Shown piece after piece: positions 35,925 to 45,517 of a stretch of 64,000 nucleotides of DNA (position 1 is the stretch's first letter; every line of letters starts with the position of its first letter). The position numbers and the translations under genes are program-made. The stretch is from Actibacterium sp. 188UL27-1 (GTDB lineage: Bacteria > Pseudomonadota > Alphaproteobacteria > Rhodobacterales > Rhodobacteraceae), in assembly GCF_016901225.1 (NCBI RefSeq), contig NZ_JAFEUL010000018.1:23654-87653 (forward strand), read 5' to 3'. Below the pieces are notes generated by a model, which did not search any database, had not been told where the DNA came from, and saw nothing but the letters and a program-made list of their open reading frames with translations.

Positions 35925-37145
35925 ATGAATCTGACAACCCCGATTTCCGCTAAAGACGCTCCAGAGCTTGCGGGTTTTGACTGGGCCGATCCGTTGCTGT
36001 TGGAAACTCAACTGACCGAGGATGAGCGGATGCTGCGCGACGCGGCCCGCACCTTTGCGCAGGATGTTTTGCTACCGCGGGTCACTGATGCCTATCGTGA
36101 GGAAACAGCAGATCCCGGCCTGTTCCCCCTTATGGGTCAGGCCGGATTGCTGGGCATTACCATTCCCGAAGCATTTGGCGGGCTGGGCGCGGGTTACGTA
36201 ACCTACGGCTTGGTAGCGCGGGAGATCGAGCGTGTCGATTCAGGCTATCGCTCCATGATGTCGGTTCAGTCGAGCCTGGTGATGTACCCGATCCACGCCT
36301 ATGGCAGTGAGAAACAGCGGCAAAAGTATCTGCCGGGCCTCGCCGCGGGTGAGTTAATCGGCTGTTTCGGTCTGACCGAACCTGATGCGGGCAGCGATCC
36401 CGCCGGTATGAAAACCCGGGCGGAGAAGACTGAAACGGGCTATCGCCTGACCGGATCCAAGATGTGGATCAGCAACGCGCCCTTCGCCGATGTGTTCGTG
36501 ATCTGGGCCAAGTCAGATGCCCATGGCGGCAAGATCAGAGGATTTATCCTCGACAAGGGCATGGACGGGCTGAGCGCGCCCAAGATCGGTGGCAAGTTGT
36601 CCCTTCGCGCCTCTACAACCGGCGAGATTGTCATGGATGGTGTCGAGGTTGGTGAAGATGCTTTGCTGCCCAACGCGCAGGGCCTCAAAGGGCCGTTTGG
36701 ATGTTTGAACCGGGCGCGCTATGGCATTTCCTGGGGGACTATGGGCGCAGCAGAGGCTTGTTGGCACGCTGCCCGACAATATGGGTTGGACCGCAAACAG
36801 TTCGACCGCCCCCTGGCGCAAACGCAACTGTTCCAAAAGAAGCTTGCCGACATGCAGACAGAGATCACGCTGGGCCTGCAAGGCTCACTTGCGCTGGGTC
36901 GCCTGATGGAAAACGGGCGCGCCGCCCCCGAAGCGATCAGCCTGATGAAGCGCAACAACTGCGGAAAAGCCTTGGATATTGCCCGAATGGCCCGCGACAT
37001 GCATGGCGGCAACGGCATCCAGGAGGATTACCACGTCATGCGCCATATGGTAAATCTGGAAACAGTGAACACCTATGAGGGCACCCATGACGTGCATGCC
37101 CTGATCCTTGGGCGGGCTCAAACGGGTTTGCAGGCATTCTTTTAG
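35925..37145 (+). CDS. gcdH: Glutaryl-CoA dehydrogenase (acyl-CoA dehydrogenase family)
   Basis: FAD enzyme that oxidises and decarboxylates glutaryl-CoA to crotonyl-CoA in lysine/tryptophan degradation. The 406 residues show the family's [20 protein letters not shown] and [18 protein letters not shown], and the end [19 protein letters not shown], in which the Glu is the catalytic base position. The start at 35925 has GGGAGAG eight bases upstream; an open extension to 35838 lacks it. It is divergent from the MoxR operon. Confidence 0.9.
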   Translation: MNLTTPISAKDAPELAGFDWADPLLLETQLTEDERMLRDAARTFAQDVLLPRVTDAYREETADPGLFPLMGQAGLLGITIPEAFGGLGAGYVTYGLVAREIERVDSGYRSMMSVQSSLVMYPIHAYGSEKQRQKYLPGLAAGELIGCFGLTEPDAGSDPAGMKTRAEKTETGYRLTGSKMWISNAPFADVFVIWAKSDAHGGKIRGFILDKGMDGLSAPKIGGKLSLRASTTGEIVMDGVEVGEDALLPNAQGLKGPFGCLNRARYGISWGTMGAAEACWHAARQYGLDRKQFDRPLAQTQLFQKKLADMQTEITLGLQGSLALGRLMENGRAAPEAISLMKRNNCGKALDIARMARDMHGGNGIQEDYHVMRHMVNLETVNTYEGTHDVHALILGRAQTGLQAFF

Positions 37146-37269
37146 GATTGCCTGCTCGTAGAGGCTAGACAACCACAGCGGGAATCCATCACACTTACTC
37201 TGATGTTACGGCGAGATCCTTTTTATTCGTTTGGTTTTTAATCTGATCTAAGAGACTAGAGTTTTAGGT

Positions 37270-38241
37270 ATGGACGGTATCGTTCCAAGTCCGCAGCTTA
37301 CGCGGATGCATACAATCAACAGTTGGCATGACATGCTGACGAAACATGGTGACGAGTTCGGGTTCCATCAGATCCTTGGCCGCAACCATGGCGCGTTGTT
37401 CACGTCGGATGACGAAACGCTTCTCGTCACCTTCGAGAACGCGCAAGATCTGCGCGCGAATGAAGAGAACAGCCATCCCATGGGTTTGTCCGTCGCGGGC
37501 AAGCAAGGGTGGTCCCATCTTTGTATCTATAGCGAAGGTGACACCTGGTTCCGCGATGAGCACGTGTTCAACTTCTTTGACACATTAGTCGATGAAGGTT
37601 TTTTTGACGATTTTGAGCGTATCCTGTTTTTTGGTGCAGGGTCCTGCGGCTACGCCGCGGCGGCGTTTTCAGTGGCTGCGCCCGGCGCGCAAGTGCTGCT
37701 GATCCATCCGCAGGCAACGCTTGATCCCCGTGTCACGGAATGGGACCAGCGATTTCCCACAATGCGACGGGTCAGCTTTACGGATCGCTATGGCTACGCA
37801 CCGGCCATGCTGGATGCCGCGGCCGGCGGTGCGGTCGTTTATGACCCTTACGAGACCGAAGATGCGATGCATGCAGCCCTCTTCACCCGCGACGGGATCA
37901 CCAAGCTGCGATGCCCTTTGATGGGGCGTGATCTGGTGCCGGATTTTGAGAATATGGGCATCATGACCACCATCATGAACGCCGCTGTTCGCAACAAACT
38001 GACGCCCGCCCTCTTTGCCCGACATTACAGGATCCGGCGCCGTTACCCCGTCTATCTCAAGCGGGTCCTGGTCTATCTGGAACGCCAAGACCGCCCTTTC
38101 CTGACGGCACTTTACACGCGTGAAGTTTTACGGCGACTGCAGGGGCCCCGGTTCAAGCGGGCGCAAACGATGGCCCTGCGCACCTTACAAGCACGAGGGC
38201 AGCGCCTTCCGCCATCATTGAGCCAACGCAATCAGCACTGA
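37270..38241 (+). CDS. Conserved hypothetical protein, 323 aa
   Basis: A soluble protein that I know only as a roseobacter conserved hypothetical, sometimes labelled phosphoadenosine phosphosulfate reductase. It has no PAPS-reductase cysteine motif, so I doubt that label. Visible features: HTINSWHDMLTKHGDEFGFH near the start, a nucleotide- or hydrolase-like strand-turn (ERILFFGAGSCGYAAAAFSV), a repeat of acidic residues, and a basic C-terminal tail (RFKRAQTMALRTLQARGQRL). ATG 37270, or ATG 37306. It stands alone between gcdH and the convergent ureG. Confidence 0.7.
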   Translation: MDGIVPSPQLTRMHTINSWHDMLTKHGDEFGFHQILGRNHGALFTSDDETLLVTFENAQDLRANEENSHPMGLSVAGKQGWSHLCIYSEGDTWFRDEHVFNFFDTLVDEGFFDDFERILFFGAGSCGYAAAAFSVAAPGAQVLLIHPQATLDPRVTEWDQRFPTMRRVSFTDRYGYAPAMLDAAAGGAVVYDPYETEDAMHAALFTRDGITKLRCPLMGRDLVPDFENMGIMTTIMNAAVRNKLTPALFARHYRIRRRYPVYLKRVLVYLERQDRPFLTALYTREVLRRLQGPRFKRAQTMALRTLQARGQRLPPSLSQRNQH

Positions 38242-38317
38242 CATCGATATGACACGTCCCTGCTAGAGGTTTCCGCACATAACGGATTGCTATCGGTGCG
38301 ATAGCCAAAGATCAGCC

Positions 38318-38932
38318 CTAGGTCAGGCCACCCTCGTGTTTGAGAAAAGCGACAATATCGGGGATACCAGTGCCGGACTTGAGCACTGCCAGTACAAAGG
38401 GCCGCTCACCCCGCGCCAACGCCGCATCGGACCGCAGCAGATCCAGATCGACGCCGACATGGGGCGCCAGATCGGTCTTGTTGACGATCAAAAGATCGGA
38501 TCGTGTCACACCCGGCCCTTTCTTGCGCGGAATGTCCTGCCCCGCCGCAGTATCGATGACATAGAGGGTCAGATCGGCCAGTTCGGGGCTGAACGTGGCG
38601 GCCAGATTGTCACCACCGGATTCGATCAAGACGATGTCCAGATCCGGGATTGCCATGTTCAGATCCGCCAGGGCCGCCAGATTGATCGACGCATCTTCGC
38701 GGATGGCGGTATGGGGGCAGCCGCCCGTTTCCACCCCGCGTATCCGGTCCTGTGGTAACGCCTGGGCGCGCATCAGGTATTCAGCGTCTTCCTGTGTGTA
38801 AATATCATTGGTTATGACAGCGACGGAGTAATCAGCGCTGAGCGCGCGGCATAGCTGCTCGGTCAACGTGGTCTTGCCCGCGCCGACCGGGCCACCAATC
38901 CCGACGCGCAGGGGGCCATTGGGGTTAGACAT
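38318..38932 (-). CDS. ureG: Urease accessory GTPase UreG
   Basis: SIMIBI-class GTPase that delivers nickel to urease. P-loop [20 protein letters not shown], the metal-binding [20 protein letters not shown] (CPH), switch region ([20 protein letters not shown]) and the [10 protein letters not shown] guanine-specificity motif are all present. It has 204 residues from ATG 38932; an upstream ATG at 38959 would add nine residues, and neither start has a strong ribosome site. It is the last gene of the urease cluster, downstream of ureF. Confidence 0.95.
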   Translation of the reverse strand: MSNPNGPLRVGIGGPVGAGKTTLTEQLCRALSADYSVAVITNDIYTQEDAEYLMRAQALPQDRIRGVETGGCPHTAIREDASINLAALADLNMAIPDLDIVLIESGGDNLAATFSPELADLTLYVIDTAAGQDIPRKKGPGVTRSDLLIVNKTDLAPHVGVDLDLLRSDAALARGERPFVLAVLKSGTGIPDIVAFLKHEGGLT

Positions 38933-38971
38933 TGGGCCAGCCAAACGGAATGCCGTCATGTGCAGTGGTCA

Positions 38972-39631
38972 TCATGTTTTGAATATCCGCACGGGGAGTT
39001 CCTCGTGTTTGAAGGCTTCCATATCTGCCATGAAGGCGCCGCTGCCCAGTTCGTCAAGCGATGTTTGGCGCGCCGATTGTGCAACCTCAGCCATAACTGC
39101 GTGTAGATCATAAAGAACGGCCTGCCCCGCCGTTTGTCCCAACGGAATGAAGCGCACTGCTGCGGCGACCAGATTACCCACCAGCGCCTGTAGGTACAGG
39201 CTGACCACCACCGCTTCAGGTTGGTTCAGCATTTGACCCACTTGCCCCACCACAACGGGGAATGGGGCAGGCACAAAATCACCCTCACATATCGCATTAA
39301 CCGTGGCCGCGAATGCCGTTCCCTGGGCCATGGTTTCCTCCAAACGCTCCCGCGACGGAGCAAGCGCCCGGGCCAGGTCTGCGACATCCTCCCCCCGCAT
39401 GGCGTGAAGCAGCAAAACGGCATCCATATGCCCGGTGCCGTATCGCAGCACCGCGGCCAACCAATGCGTGAGCGAGACCGGATCATGGACGGACCCCTCC
39501 GTCATGGCCGTTTCCAGACCACTGGAATAGGCAAAGCTGCCCAAGGGAAAGGAGGGCGACAGCCATTGGGTCAACCGCAACAGATCAAGATCACGAGTGA
39601 TGGTCGTGCCCCATTGTCCGCCCGTGGCCAT
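38972..39631 (-). CDS. ureF: Urease accessory protein UreF
   Basis: All-helical activator that together with UreD and UreG loads Ni2+ into apo-urease. The 219 residues show the signature opening RLTQWLSPSFPLGSFAYSSG, LETAMTEGSV, and the C-terminal VRFIPLGQTAGQAVLYDLHA. ATG 39631 has AAGGTGG on the minus strand just upstream and overlaps ureE by 41 bases. Confidence 0.93.
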   Translation of the reverse strand: MATGGQWGTTITRDLDLLRLTQWLSPSFPLGSFAYSSGLETAMTEGSVHDPVSLTHWLAAVLRYGTGHMDAVLLLHAMRGEDVADLARALAPSRERLEETMAQGTAFAATVNAICEGDFVPAPFPVVVGQVGQMLNQPEAVVVSLYLQALVGNLVAAAVRFIPLGQTAGQAVLYDLHAVMAEVAQSARQTSLDELGSGAFMADMEAFKHEELPVRIFKT

Positions 39632-40058
39632 AGGCACCACCTTCCGGCGTGAACGGGCCCGTTGCCACCGTAACCGTCGCACCCAGACCCGCGAGCATGT
39701 CCGCCAGAACGTTATCCTGTCGGATGATCAGGTGACCCTCCGAAATCTGGCACGGGGTATGCCGGTTTCCAATATGCCATGCGAGCCGGGGCAGGTTTGA
39801 CCCGGTGACATGCAAGACCGGCTCGTCGGCAGCCGCAATGGCAACCTGCCCGCCATCCTCCAAAACCAAGGCGTCACCGGCATTCAGGGACACTGTCGTG
39901 GGCAGATCCAGGATGACCACGTCGCCGCTCTCCAACACAAAGCGCCGGCGACGAACCAACCGCGCCTCATAGGTCAGCGACAGGACAGGATCACCCGCAC
40001 GGGCGCCGCCCGGTAGATGCTGCGACGCACGGTGCGTTGGGGGTGATATGTCTTGCAA
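39591..40058 (-). CDS. ureE: Urease accessory protein UreE (nickel metallochaperone)
   Basis: A 155-residue dimeric Ni2+ carrier with an N-terminal substrate-like domain (LSLTYEARLVRRRRFVLESG) and the metal-binding domain (NLPRLAWHIGNRHTPCQISE, with the conserved His in WHIGNRH). It ends in a His-rich tail (GHGRTMGHDHHS) that adds Ni sites. Overlaps ureF; a hypothetical gene separates it from ureC. Confidence 0.94.
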   Translation of the reverse strand: MQDISPPTHRASQHLPGGARAGDPVLSLTYEARLVRRRRFVLESGDVVILDLPTTVSLNAGDALVLEDGGQVAIAAADEPVLHVTGSNLPRLAWHIGNRHTPCQISEGHLIIRQDNVLADMLAGLGATVTVATGPFTPEGGAYGHGRTMGHDHHS

Positions 40059-40117
40059 GATGCCTCCAAATCCGTTGGTCAGATCGTAGCCGACACTCGG
40101 GTGCGGCTCCAGCGCTG

Positions 40118-40708
40118 TCAGCTATCGGGGACAACGGGATCGGGTGAAATCCCCGGCTTTCCGGCATCGGTATCGAACCCCAGGGGGCGGTCTTCCTCAG
40201 CATCCTGGGGGCATGACATCGTGACCACCACCTTTGAAAAATCCGCCTCATCCAACCGCACGACCCAGCCGACTTGCGGCGCCCAATAGCTGATGATGCG
40301 CTGCGCGTTGGCCCGCGTGGCGCTGATTTGGTACGTTTCGATACCGCCAAGGGCGCGGATCTCGACAAAATCTTCAACCAGAATGATCATCTGATCATCT
40401 TCTGGCCCGATCAAGGCCGTTTTGCCGACAGCGAGCGGAAACAGCTCGAACAACGCCCATCTGTCAGCCTCTGTCCGGCAATGCTCACCGCAGAACGGCA
40501 CGAATGGTTCAAGCGCGGGCCAATTCTTTTCCTGTGAAAACAGCAGGGTGGGAAAATGGCCCACGCCGCCCGAAACGGTGGTTTCCTGAAAGCCGTCCGT
40601 ACCGACCCAATTGAACTTACAACCCGACGCCGCGACGCTGACAGGCCAGTCCTGCGCCGCCGCAGGCAGAGCCATCACCAGCCCAAACATCGCAGCCAAG
40701 ACGCGCAT
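40118..40708 (-). CDS. Exported hypothetical protein inside the urease operon (196 aa)
   Basis: A signal peptide ([20 protein letters not shown]) is followed by WPVSVAASGCKFNWVGTDGF, GHFPTLLFSQEKNWPALEPF and VPFCGEHCRTEADRWALFEL. There are at least four Cys, so disulphides are likely in the periplasm. The family is unknown to me. Its ATG overlaps the ureC stop by one base (TGATG), so it is translated with ureC, but a link to urease is uncertain. The C-terminus is Pro/Asp rich. Confidence 0.75.
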   Translation of the reverse strand: MRVLAAMFGLVMALPAAAQDWPVSVAASGCKFNWVGTDGFQETTVSGGVGHFPTLLFSQEKNWPALEPFVPFCGEHCRTEADRWALFELFPLAVGKTALIGPEDDQMIILVEDFVEIRALGGIETYQISATRANAQRIISYWAPQVGWVVRLDEADFSKVVVTMSCPQDAEEDRPLGFDTDAGKPGISPDPVVPDS

Positions 40709-42417
40709 CAGAACAAGAAATAGCGCTGCGCCATGGGCAACTCACTGGCCGGTTCGCAAGTCAGCAATTCGCCATCGGCGCGGACCTCATAGGTCTCGGG
40801 ATTGACCTCGATCTGCGGTCGAGCCGCATTCATAACCATGTCTGCCTTGCTGATGCCGCGTGTGTTCGTCACCGGCAGCGTGCCTTTCGCCAGACCCAGC
40901 GACGCGCCGATCCCGGCATCTTGGGCTGCGGCAGAGACGAAGCTGACACTCGATTGCTCCAATGATCGTCCGAACGCCCCGAACATGGGCCGCGAATAAA
41001 CAGGTTGCGGGGTCGGGATCGACGCGTTGGGATCACCCATCTGCGCACAGATAATCGTACCGCCCATCAGTACCATTTCCGGTTTCACCCCGAAAAACGC
41101 CGGATCCCATAGGCACAGATCAGCGCGCTTGCCCGGTTCGATACTGCCGATATGGGCTGACATACCGTGGGCGATGGCCGGGTTGATGGTATATTTGGCG
41201 ATGTAGCGTTTGACGCGGATGTTGTCGTTGTCGCCTGTTTCCTCAGACAGCCGCCCGCGTTGGACCTTCATCTTATGGGCGGTTTGCCAAGTGCGGATGA
41301 TGACCTCGCCTACCCTGCCCATGGCCTGACTGTCCGAGGCAATGATGCTGAACGCGCCCATATCATGCAGGATATCCTCGGCGGCGATGGTTTCCTTGCG
41401 GATCCGGCTTTCGGCAAAGGCCACATCCTCGGGGATCCCCTTGTCCAGGTGGTGACAGACCATGAGCATATCCAGATGCTCTTCCAGCGTGTTCACCGTG
41501 TAAGGTCGCGTCGGGTTCGTGGAGGATGGGATGACATGCGCCTCACCGCAAACCTTGATGATGTCGGGCGCATGGCCACCACCAGCCCCTTCGGTGTGGA
41601 AGGCATGGATGGTGCGCCCCTTGACGGCGGCCAGGGTGTTTTCGACAAACCCGCTTTCGTTCAGCGTGTCGGTGTGGATCATGACCTGCACATCCATGGC
41701 ATCGGCCACGCCGAGGCAGCAATCGATGGCGGCAGGGGTTGTCCCCCAGTCCTCATGCAGCTTTAGGGCGCAGGCGCCGCCCAGCACCATCTCCTTCAAC
41801 GCTGCGGGTTGGCTGGCATTGCCCTTGCCCGACAGGCCGAAATTCATCGGAAACGCATCGAGCGACTGTAGCATCCGGCCGATATGCCAAGGCCCCGGCG
41901 TGCAGGTTGTGGCCAATGTGCCATGGGCCGGACCGGTGCCGCCCCCAAGTTGTGTGGTGATACCGGAATGCAGCGCATCTTCGACCTGCTGGGGGCAGAT
42001 GAAATGGATATGCGCATCGAACCCACCGGCGGTCAGGATGCGACCTTCGCCGGCGATCGCCTCGGTCCCCGGGCCAATTATGATATCGACACCCGGCTGC
42101 GTGTCGGGATTGCCTGCCTTCCCGATCTTTTCGATCAGGCCGTCGCGCAGGGCGATATCAGCCTTGTAGATGCCGGTATGGTCCAAGATCAGTGCATTTG
42201 TGATGACAGTATCGGCGGCCCCGTCTGCACGCGTAACCTGAGACTGCCCCATCCCGTCACGAATGACCTTGCCGCCACCGAACTTCACCTCTTCGCCGTA
42301 GGTGGTCAGATCACGCTCAACCTCAATGATCAGGTCAGTATCGGCCAACCTGACCTTATCGCCCGTGGTTGGACCATACATGTCGGCATAAGCGGCGCGG
42401 GATATTTTAGCAGACAT
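40708..42417 (-). CDS. ureC: Urease alpha subunit UreC
   Basis: Catalytic subunit; hydrolyses urea to ammonia and carbamate at a di-nickel centre. The 569 residues contain the Ni ligands: [15 protein letters not shown], the carbamylated lysine in [36 protein letters not shown] and [17 protein letters not shown]. The catalytic His is in the flap [20 protein letters not shown]. It ends with a short tail typical of the family. UreA and UreB are encoded upstream as separate genes. Confidence 0.97.
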   Translation of the reverse strand: MSAKISRAAYADMYGPTTGDKVRLADTDLIIEVERDLTTYGEEVKFGGGKVIRDGMGQSQVTRADGAADTVITNALILDHTGIYKADIALRDGLIEKIGKAGNPDTQPGVDIIIGPGTEAIAGEGRILTAGGFDAHIHFICPQQVEDALHSGITTQLGGGTGPAHGTLATTCTPGPWHIGRMLQSLDAFPMNFGLSGKGNASQPAALKEMVLGGACALKLHEDWGTTPAAIDCCLGVADAMDVQVMIHTDTLNESGFVENTLAAVKGRTIHAFHTEGAGGGHAPDIIKVCGEAHVIPSSTNPTRPYTVNTLEEHLDMLMVCHHLDKGIPEDVAFAESRIRKETIAAEDILHDMGAFSIIASDSQAMGRVGEVIIRTWQTAHKMKVQRGRLSEETGDNDNIRVKRYIAKYTINPAIAHGMSAHIGSIEPGKRADLCLWDPAFFGVKPEMVLMGGTIICAQMGDPNASIPTPQPVYSRPMFGAFGRSLEQSSVSFVSAAAQDAGIGASLGLAKGTLPVTNTRGISKADMVMNAARPQIEVNPETYEVRADGELLTCEPASELPMAQRYFLF

Positions 42418-42450
42418 GGCGGCTCCCCGTCAGATGATCGGCGAATCGCT

Positions 42451-42777
42451 CTAACCCAATCGCGGCCCACGGCCGCGCAAACGTTTCGCGTTGGATATGG
42501 TTTTGCGACGCAAGGGATGGATCGCTGCATTTACGATCTGGTCGGGGCGTTTTCCGTTCATGGCAGCATATCCCGCCGCCATGGCAGATGCAGCAAAGGC
42601 CGGCGCTTTCTCCTGAACCATTCGACTGTTTTCGCTTTTCGGCACGTGCCACATGCCCGCCATACCCAAGACGCGCAGGCCGATCACCGTCTGCGTTTCA
42701 GCCATCAGATACGAGGCCTGGAGCCCGGTCTTCCAGCAATCATAGGCAAGCAAAAAGGGAGATTGGTAGCTGCGCAT
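42451..42777 (-). CDS. Small phasin-like protein with basic tail (108 aa)
   Basis: The N-terminus (SPFLLAYDCWKTGLQASYLM, AETQTVIGLRVLGMAGMWH) can be aligned without gaps over 30 residues to the N-terminus of the protein at 42983: WxxGx(7)AExQx(8)GMAGxWH, 11 of 30 identical. The C-terminal part is Ala-rich helix, ending in a basic stretch (RRKTISNAKRLRGRGPRLG). Similar roseobacter proteins are sometimes annotated 'antifreeze', which is not informative. A granule- or polyhydroxyalkanoate-associated role is an inference. The gene lies between ureB and ureC. Confidence 0.65.
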   Translation of the reverse strand: MRSYQSPFLLAYDCWKTGLQASYLMAETQTVIGLRVLGMAGMWHVPKSENSRMVQEKAPAFAASAMAAGYAAMNGKRPDQIVNAAIHPLRRKTISNAKRLRGRGPRLG

Positions 42778-42807
42778 TAAATAATATCCGCTCCAAGGCC
42801 AAGGCGC

Positions 42808-42903
42808 TTACCGCCGTGGCCCCTTGGGCTGACGCACGGGAATCGGAACTGGACGCGGCTGCGGTGTCAAAAGACCTAGCAAACGGTCAATAATTCCACT
42901 CAT
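42808..42903 (-). CDS. Possible 31-aa microprotein
   Basis: An open frame MSGIIDRLLGLLTPQPRPVP, IPVRQPKGPRR has an amphipathic N-terminal helix and a Pro/Arg-rich tail. GGGAGAG is eight bases before the ATG on the minus strand, a good ribosome site. It is short enough to have arisen by chance, but position between two related genes, spacing and codon usage favour translation. Confidence 0.5.
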   Translation of the reverse strand: MSGIIDRLLGLLTPQPRPVPIPVRQPKGPRR

Positions 42904-42982
42904 CTAATGGCTCTCCCAGATTTCACCAATCAACGTTAGCGTAAGTAAGAACTGGTGCAAGGACTTTTAAGGGGAACTGCCG

Positions 42983-43789
42983 CTATTCCGCGGCAGTCTG
43001 CTTGCTGGTGGGTACGACTTTGAGGACAGGCGCCTCGGTCGACTTGGCCCCCGATTTTGCCGCGGTCGCAGGTTCTTTGGCCGGTGCTGTCTTGGCCTCT
43101 GCAACGGCGGGCTTCGATGCTGCCGGTGTGGCCTTGACCGGTGCCGCTTTGGCGGTTGTACGACGCTTGGCCGGGGCTTTCGCCGCAGGTTTTGCAACAG
43201 CCTTGGCAGCTGCAGGCTTTGCTGCGGCAGTGCTCGACTTGGCGGCCTTCACCGGGGCGTCGGTTTTCGGAGTATCTGCCGTTTTTGCCACGGTTGTTTT
43301 GGGCGCCACCGTTTTGGGCGAAGGTTTTTTTGCAGTCGTCCCCGCGGTAGCCTTGCGCGCTGCCGGTTTAGACGTGGCTGGTTTTGCCACGGCTTTCGAG
43401 GCCTCTTTCACCGGTGCCGCCGTTTTCGCAGATGCGACGTTGGGCTTGGCAGCGGTCTTCCGGCGCACAGGTGCCGCTTTCTTGGCTTCGGGTGCTGCCG
43501 CAGGCGCTGCCGATTTCGGAGTAGCCGGGACTGCGGACTTGATAGGTGTCACATTCGCGCGTGCAGAAGGTTTGGCGGCTGCCTTCTTGGCACGTGGTGT
43601 CGGCGCAGTCTGGCGCACCTTGCTCTGAGCCGCCCCAACCTGTCCAAATGGCCCGCTCTTGAGCATCATGTCATGCCAGTCACCCGCCATGCCGAATGCT
43701 GCACGGGTCATTTCAACTTGGATTTCAGCAGTGCGCGTCCACAGCGTCATGCCAGCGCGCCAGTAGTCGATCGGTGTCATATGTATCAT
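42983..43789 (-). CDS. Phasin-like domain fused to histone-H1-like Lys/Ala/Pro tail (268 aa)
   Basis: Residues 1-45 (MTPIDYWRAGMTLWTRTAEI, QVEMTRAAFGMAGDWHDMML) form a helical domain related to the neighbour at 42451. From about residue 60 to 250 the protein is a low-complexity Lys/Ala/Pro/Thr/Val tail with many KPAA, AAKPA and KKAA units, like histone H1, AlgP or PhaM tails. Such tails bind DNA. Phasin-type head plus DNA-binding tail suggests a link between storage granules and nucleoid, as reported for PhaM; that is inference. It lies 27 bases after ureB on the same strand and presumably shares the operon's transcript. Confidence 0.7.
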   Translation of the reverse strand: MIHMTPIDYWRAGMTLWTRTAEIQVEMTRAAFGMAGDWHDMMLKSGPFGQVGAAQSKVRQTAPTPRAKKAAAKPSARANVTPIKSAVPATPKSAAPAAAPEAKKAAPVRRKTAAKPNVASAKTAAPVKEASKAVAKPATSKPAARKATAGTTAKKPSPKTVAPKTTVAKTADTPKTDAPVKAAKSSTAAAKPAAAKAVAKPAAKAPAKRRTTAKAAPVKATPAASKPAVAEAKTAPAKEPATAAKSGAKSTEAPVLKVVPTSKQTAAE

Positions 43790-43816
43790 GTCCTTTGTTC
43801 CTATGGGACCACCGTC

Positions 43817-44122
43817 CTAGAGCGGGCCCATCACGGATTGGTTGAAGCCAAAGACGCGGCGTGCACCTTGATATCTCACCAAGCGGACCTCGCGACTTTG
43901 ACCTGGCTCAAATCTCACGGCAGTTCCCGCTGCGATATCTAAGCGCAGCCCCTGCGCGGCGGCCCGATCAAAGTCGAGTGCGCCATTTGTCTCAGCAAAG
44001 TGATAGTGACTGCCCACCTGAACCGGTCGGTCCCCGGTATTCGCCACCAGTAGGATCACGCTCTGCTGACCGTCGTTTAGCACAATATCGCCTGACAGAG
44101 GCATCACTTCTCCCGGGATCAT
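43817..44122 (-). CDS. ureB: Urease beta subunit UreB
   Basis: A 101-residue structural subunit ([46 protein letters not shown]). The VQVGSHYHF strand and the [17 protein letters not shown] segment ([19 protein letters not shown]) are diagnostic. It starts 13 bases after ureA and is separate from it, as in most bacteria. Confidence 0.96.
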   Translation of the reverse strand: MIPGEVMPLSGDIVLNDGQQSVILLVANTGDRPVQVGSHYHFAETNGALDFDRAAAQGLRLDIAAGTAVRFEPGQSREVRLVRYQGARRVFGFNQSVMGPL

Positions 44123-44135
44123 AATCTCGCCTCCG

Positions 44136-44444
44136 TCACGCAGGCCGAATGGGATGATGAACGGTCACCAGTTTGGTGCCATCCGGAAAAGTCGCCTCGA
44201 CCTGAACCTCGTGAATCATTTCCGCAATCCCATCCATGCACTGCTCGGCCCGTATCACCGTGGCGCCCGCACTCATCAGATCCGCGACGGAGCGCCCATC
44301 GCGTGCGCCCTCCACCACGTAGTCTGTGATTAACGCGATAGCCTCGGGATGGTTCAACTTGACGCCACGTTCGAGGCGTCCACGGGCCACCATGGCGGCC
44401 ACACTGACCAGCAACTTGTCTTTCTCGCGCGGGCTGAGATTCAT
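44136..44444 (-). CDS. ureA: Urease gamma subunit UreA
   Basis: A 102-residue structural subunit: [55 protein letters not shown], and the closing [12 protein letters not shown]. It follows ureD by 9 bases. Forms the trimer of UreA-UreB-UreC heterotrimers. Confidence 0.96.
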   Translation of the reverse strand: MNLSPREKDKLLVSVAAMVARGRLERGVKLNHPEAIALITDYVVEGARDGRSVADLMSAGATVIRAEQCMDGIAEMIHEVQVEATFPDGTKLVTVHHPIRPA

Positions 44445-44453
44445 CGCCGCTCC

Positions 44454-45296
44454 TCATATCTGCCAAACCCGGGGCAAGGGCCCGCCCCGCAACTGTGTCA
44501 ACAAACGGACGAGCGCCCGGCGCATTGGCCAAGCATCGACCGCCATGAGGCGGATAACACATTTCCCCTCCCAGGCAGAAGAGCCGATCGTGACACCGTC
44601 GATACCGGGCAGCGCGCGGATCTGGCCCACTGCATCCTCGGCATCCGGGGCGATCAGAACAACGGTCGCAAGCGCGCGGCATCCGCTCAAAAGGGCGCAC
44701 TGGCCTGGCGCAGATATCATCGCTCCATCCAGCCTTACGGGATCGATCAATAGCGGCTTGCCATTCCGCGTAATGTCCCGGCGATCGATCAGGGACAGTG
44801 ACCGGACAGCCTCTCCCATGGCGGCGCGCCCAAGGATCAGAGCCTCACTATATAGCAGGGTTGCATCCGTGCTCAGGTCGATCCGCGTCCTGCGGTACAG
44901 GTTTGCGGTGTCGAACAGGATCGTCTCCTGTGGCAGCCAATCCAGATGCCCGCCTTTCCCAACCATCAGATCGATATTGACCTTGGCCACGCCATTCTTG
45001 GTGCCGTAAGCCCGCTCCGCCGTCTGCGTGGTCGCGGTAGCGATTGCTCCAGGCCCGACATCAATGGCGTATCTCAGCCGGTCACCCCCGGTCACGCCCC
45101 CCGCCGTATTCAACAGCACGACTTCGGGGGAGGTGCCATGGCACCGCGGCAGCATCGCTTTTGCCGAGCCTGCCTGATGAAGATGGGCCAACCGGGTCCT
45201 GCCAGATCCACGGACCAGACCAACTTCGGCCCGTCCATCCACCCGTTGCATGCGACCGACAGGCCGCGGCATGACCTCTGCCACTGATACAGTCAT
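44454..45296 (-). CDS. ureD: Urease accessory protein UreD
   Basis: A 280-residue Ni-insertion scaffold (also called UreH in some taxa): LHQAGSAKAMLPRCHGTSPE, VVLLNTAGGVTGGDRLRYAI, and AYGTKNGVAKVNIDLMVGKG, WLPQETILFD. First gene of the operon; the ATG at 45296 is chosen because the upstream extension to 45353 has no family counterpart. The 221-base gap to the divergent pyrC holds the promoters of both. Confidence 0.92.
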   Translation of the reverse strand: MTVSVAEVMPRPVGRMQRVDGRAEVGLVRGSGRTRLAHLHQAGSAKAMLPRCHGTSPEVVLLNTAGGVTGGDRLRYAIDVGPGAIATATTQTAERAYGTKNGVAKVNIDLMVGKGGHLDWLPQETILFDTANLYRRTRIDLSTDATLLYSEALILGRAAMGEAVRSLSLIDRRDITRNGKPLLIDPVRLDGAMISAPGQCALLSGCRALATVVLIAPDAEDAVGQIRALPGIDGVTIGSSAWEGKCVIRLMAVDAWPMRRALVRLLTQLRGGPLPRVWQI

Positions 45297-45517
45297 AAGG
45301 CTGCAATAGGATAACGCCCCGCGCCCATGCAACCAATGCGATAGGATAAGCACCTAATCCTGCCGCCAGATTCGGCGATTGCTCGGTTTTTAGGCAGCAA
45401 CGCTTGGAAACGTCGTCGTTGCACGCAATGCATATGGCGGAAACCACCCTTCCCGTCGTTCAGGGAAGCTGTGTCAAAGCGCTGGAATTGCCCAGCATTG
45501 TTGGATAGCACGGACGC

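Noticed and set aside
37270..38241. PAPS reductase assignment for the 323-residue protein
   Set aside because: The signature Cys motif and the nucleotide site of PAPS reductases are not visible; left as hypothetical.
43002..43600. Possible tandem DNA repeat or CRISPR-like array
   Set aside because: The repetition is protein-level low complexity (KPAA units) with irregular period and no spacers; no CRISPR array exists in the window.
43002..43628. Plus-strand open frame of 208 codons opposite the Lys/Ala/Pro-rich gene
   Set aside because: Its Ala/Gly/Phe-rich sequence is the complement of Lys/Ala codons in the minus-strand gene, so it is a composition artefact.
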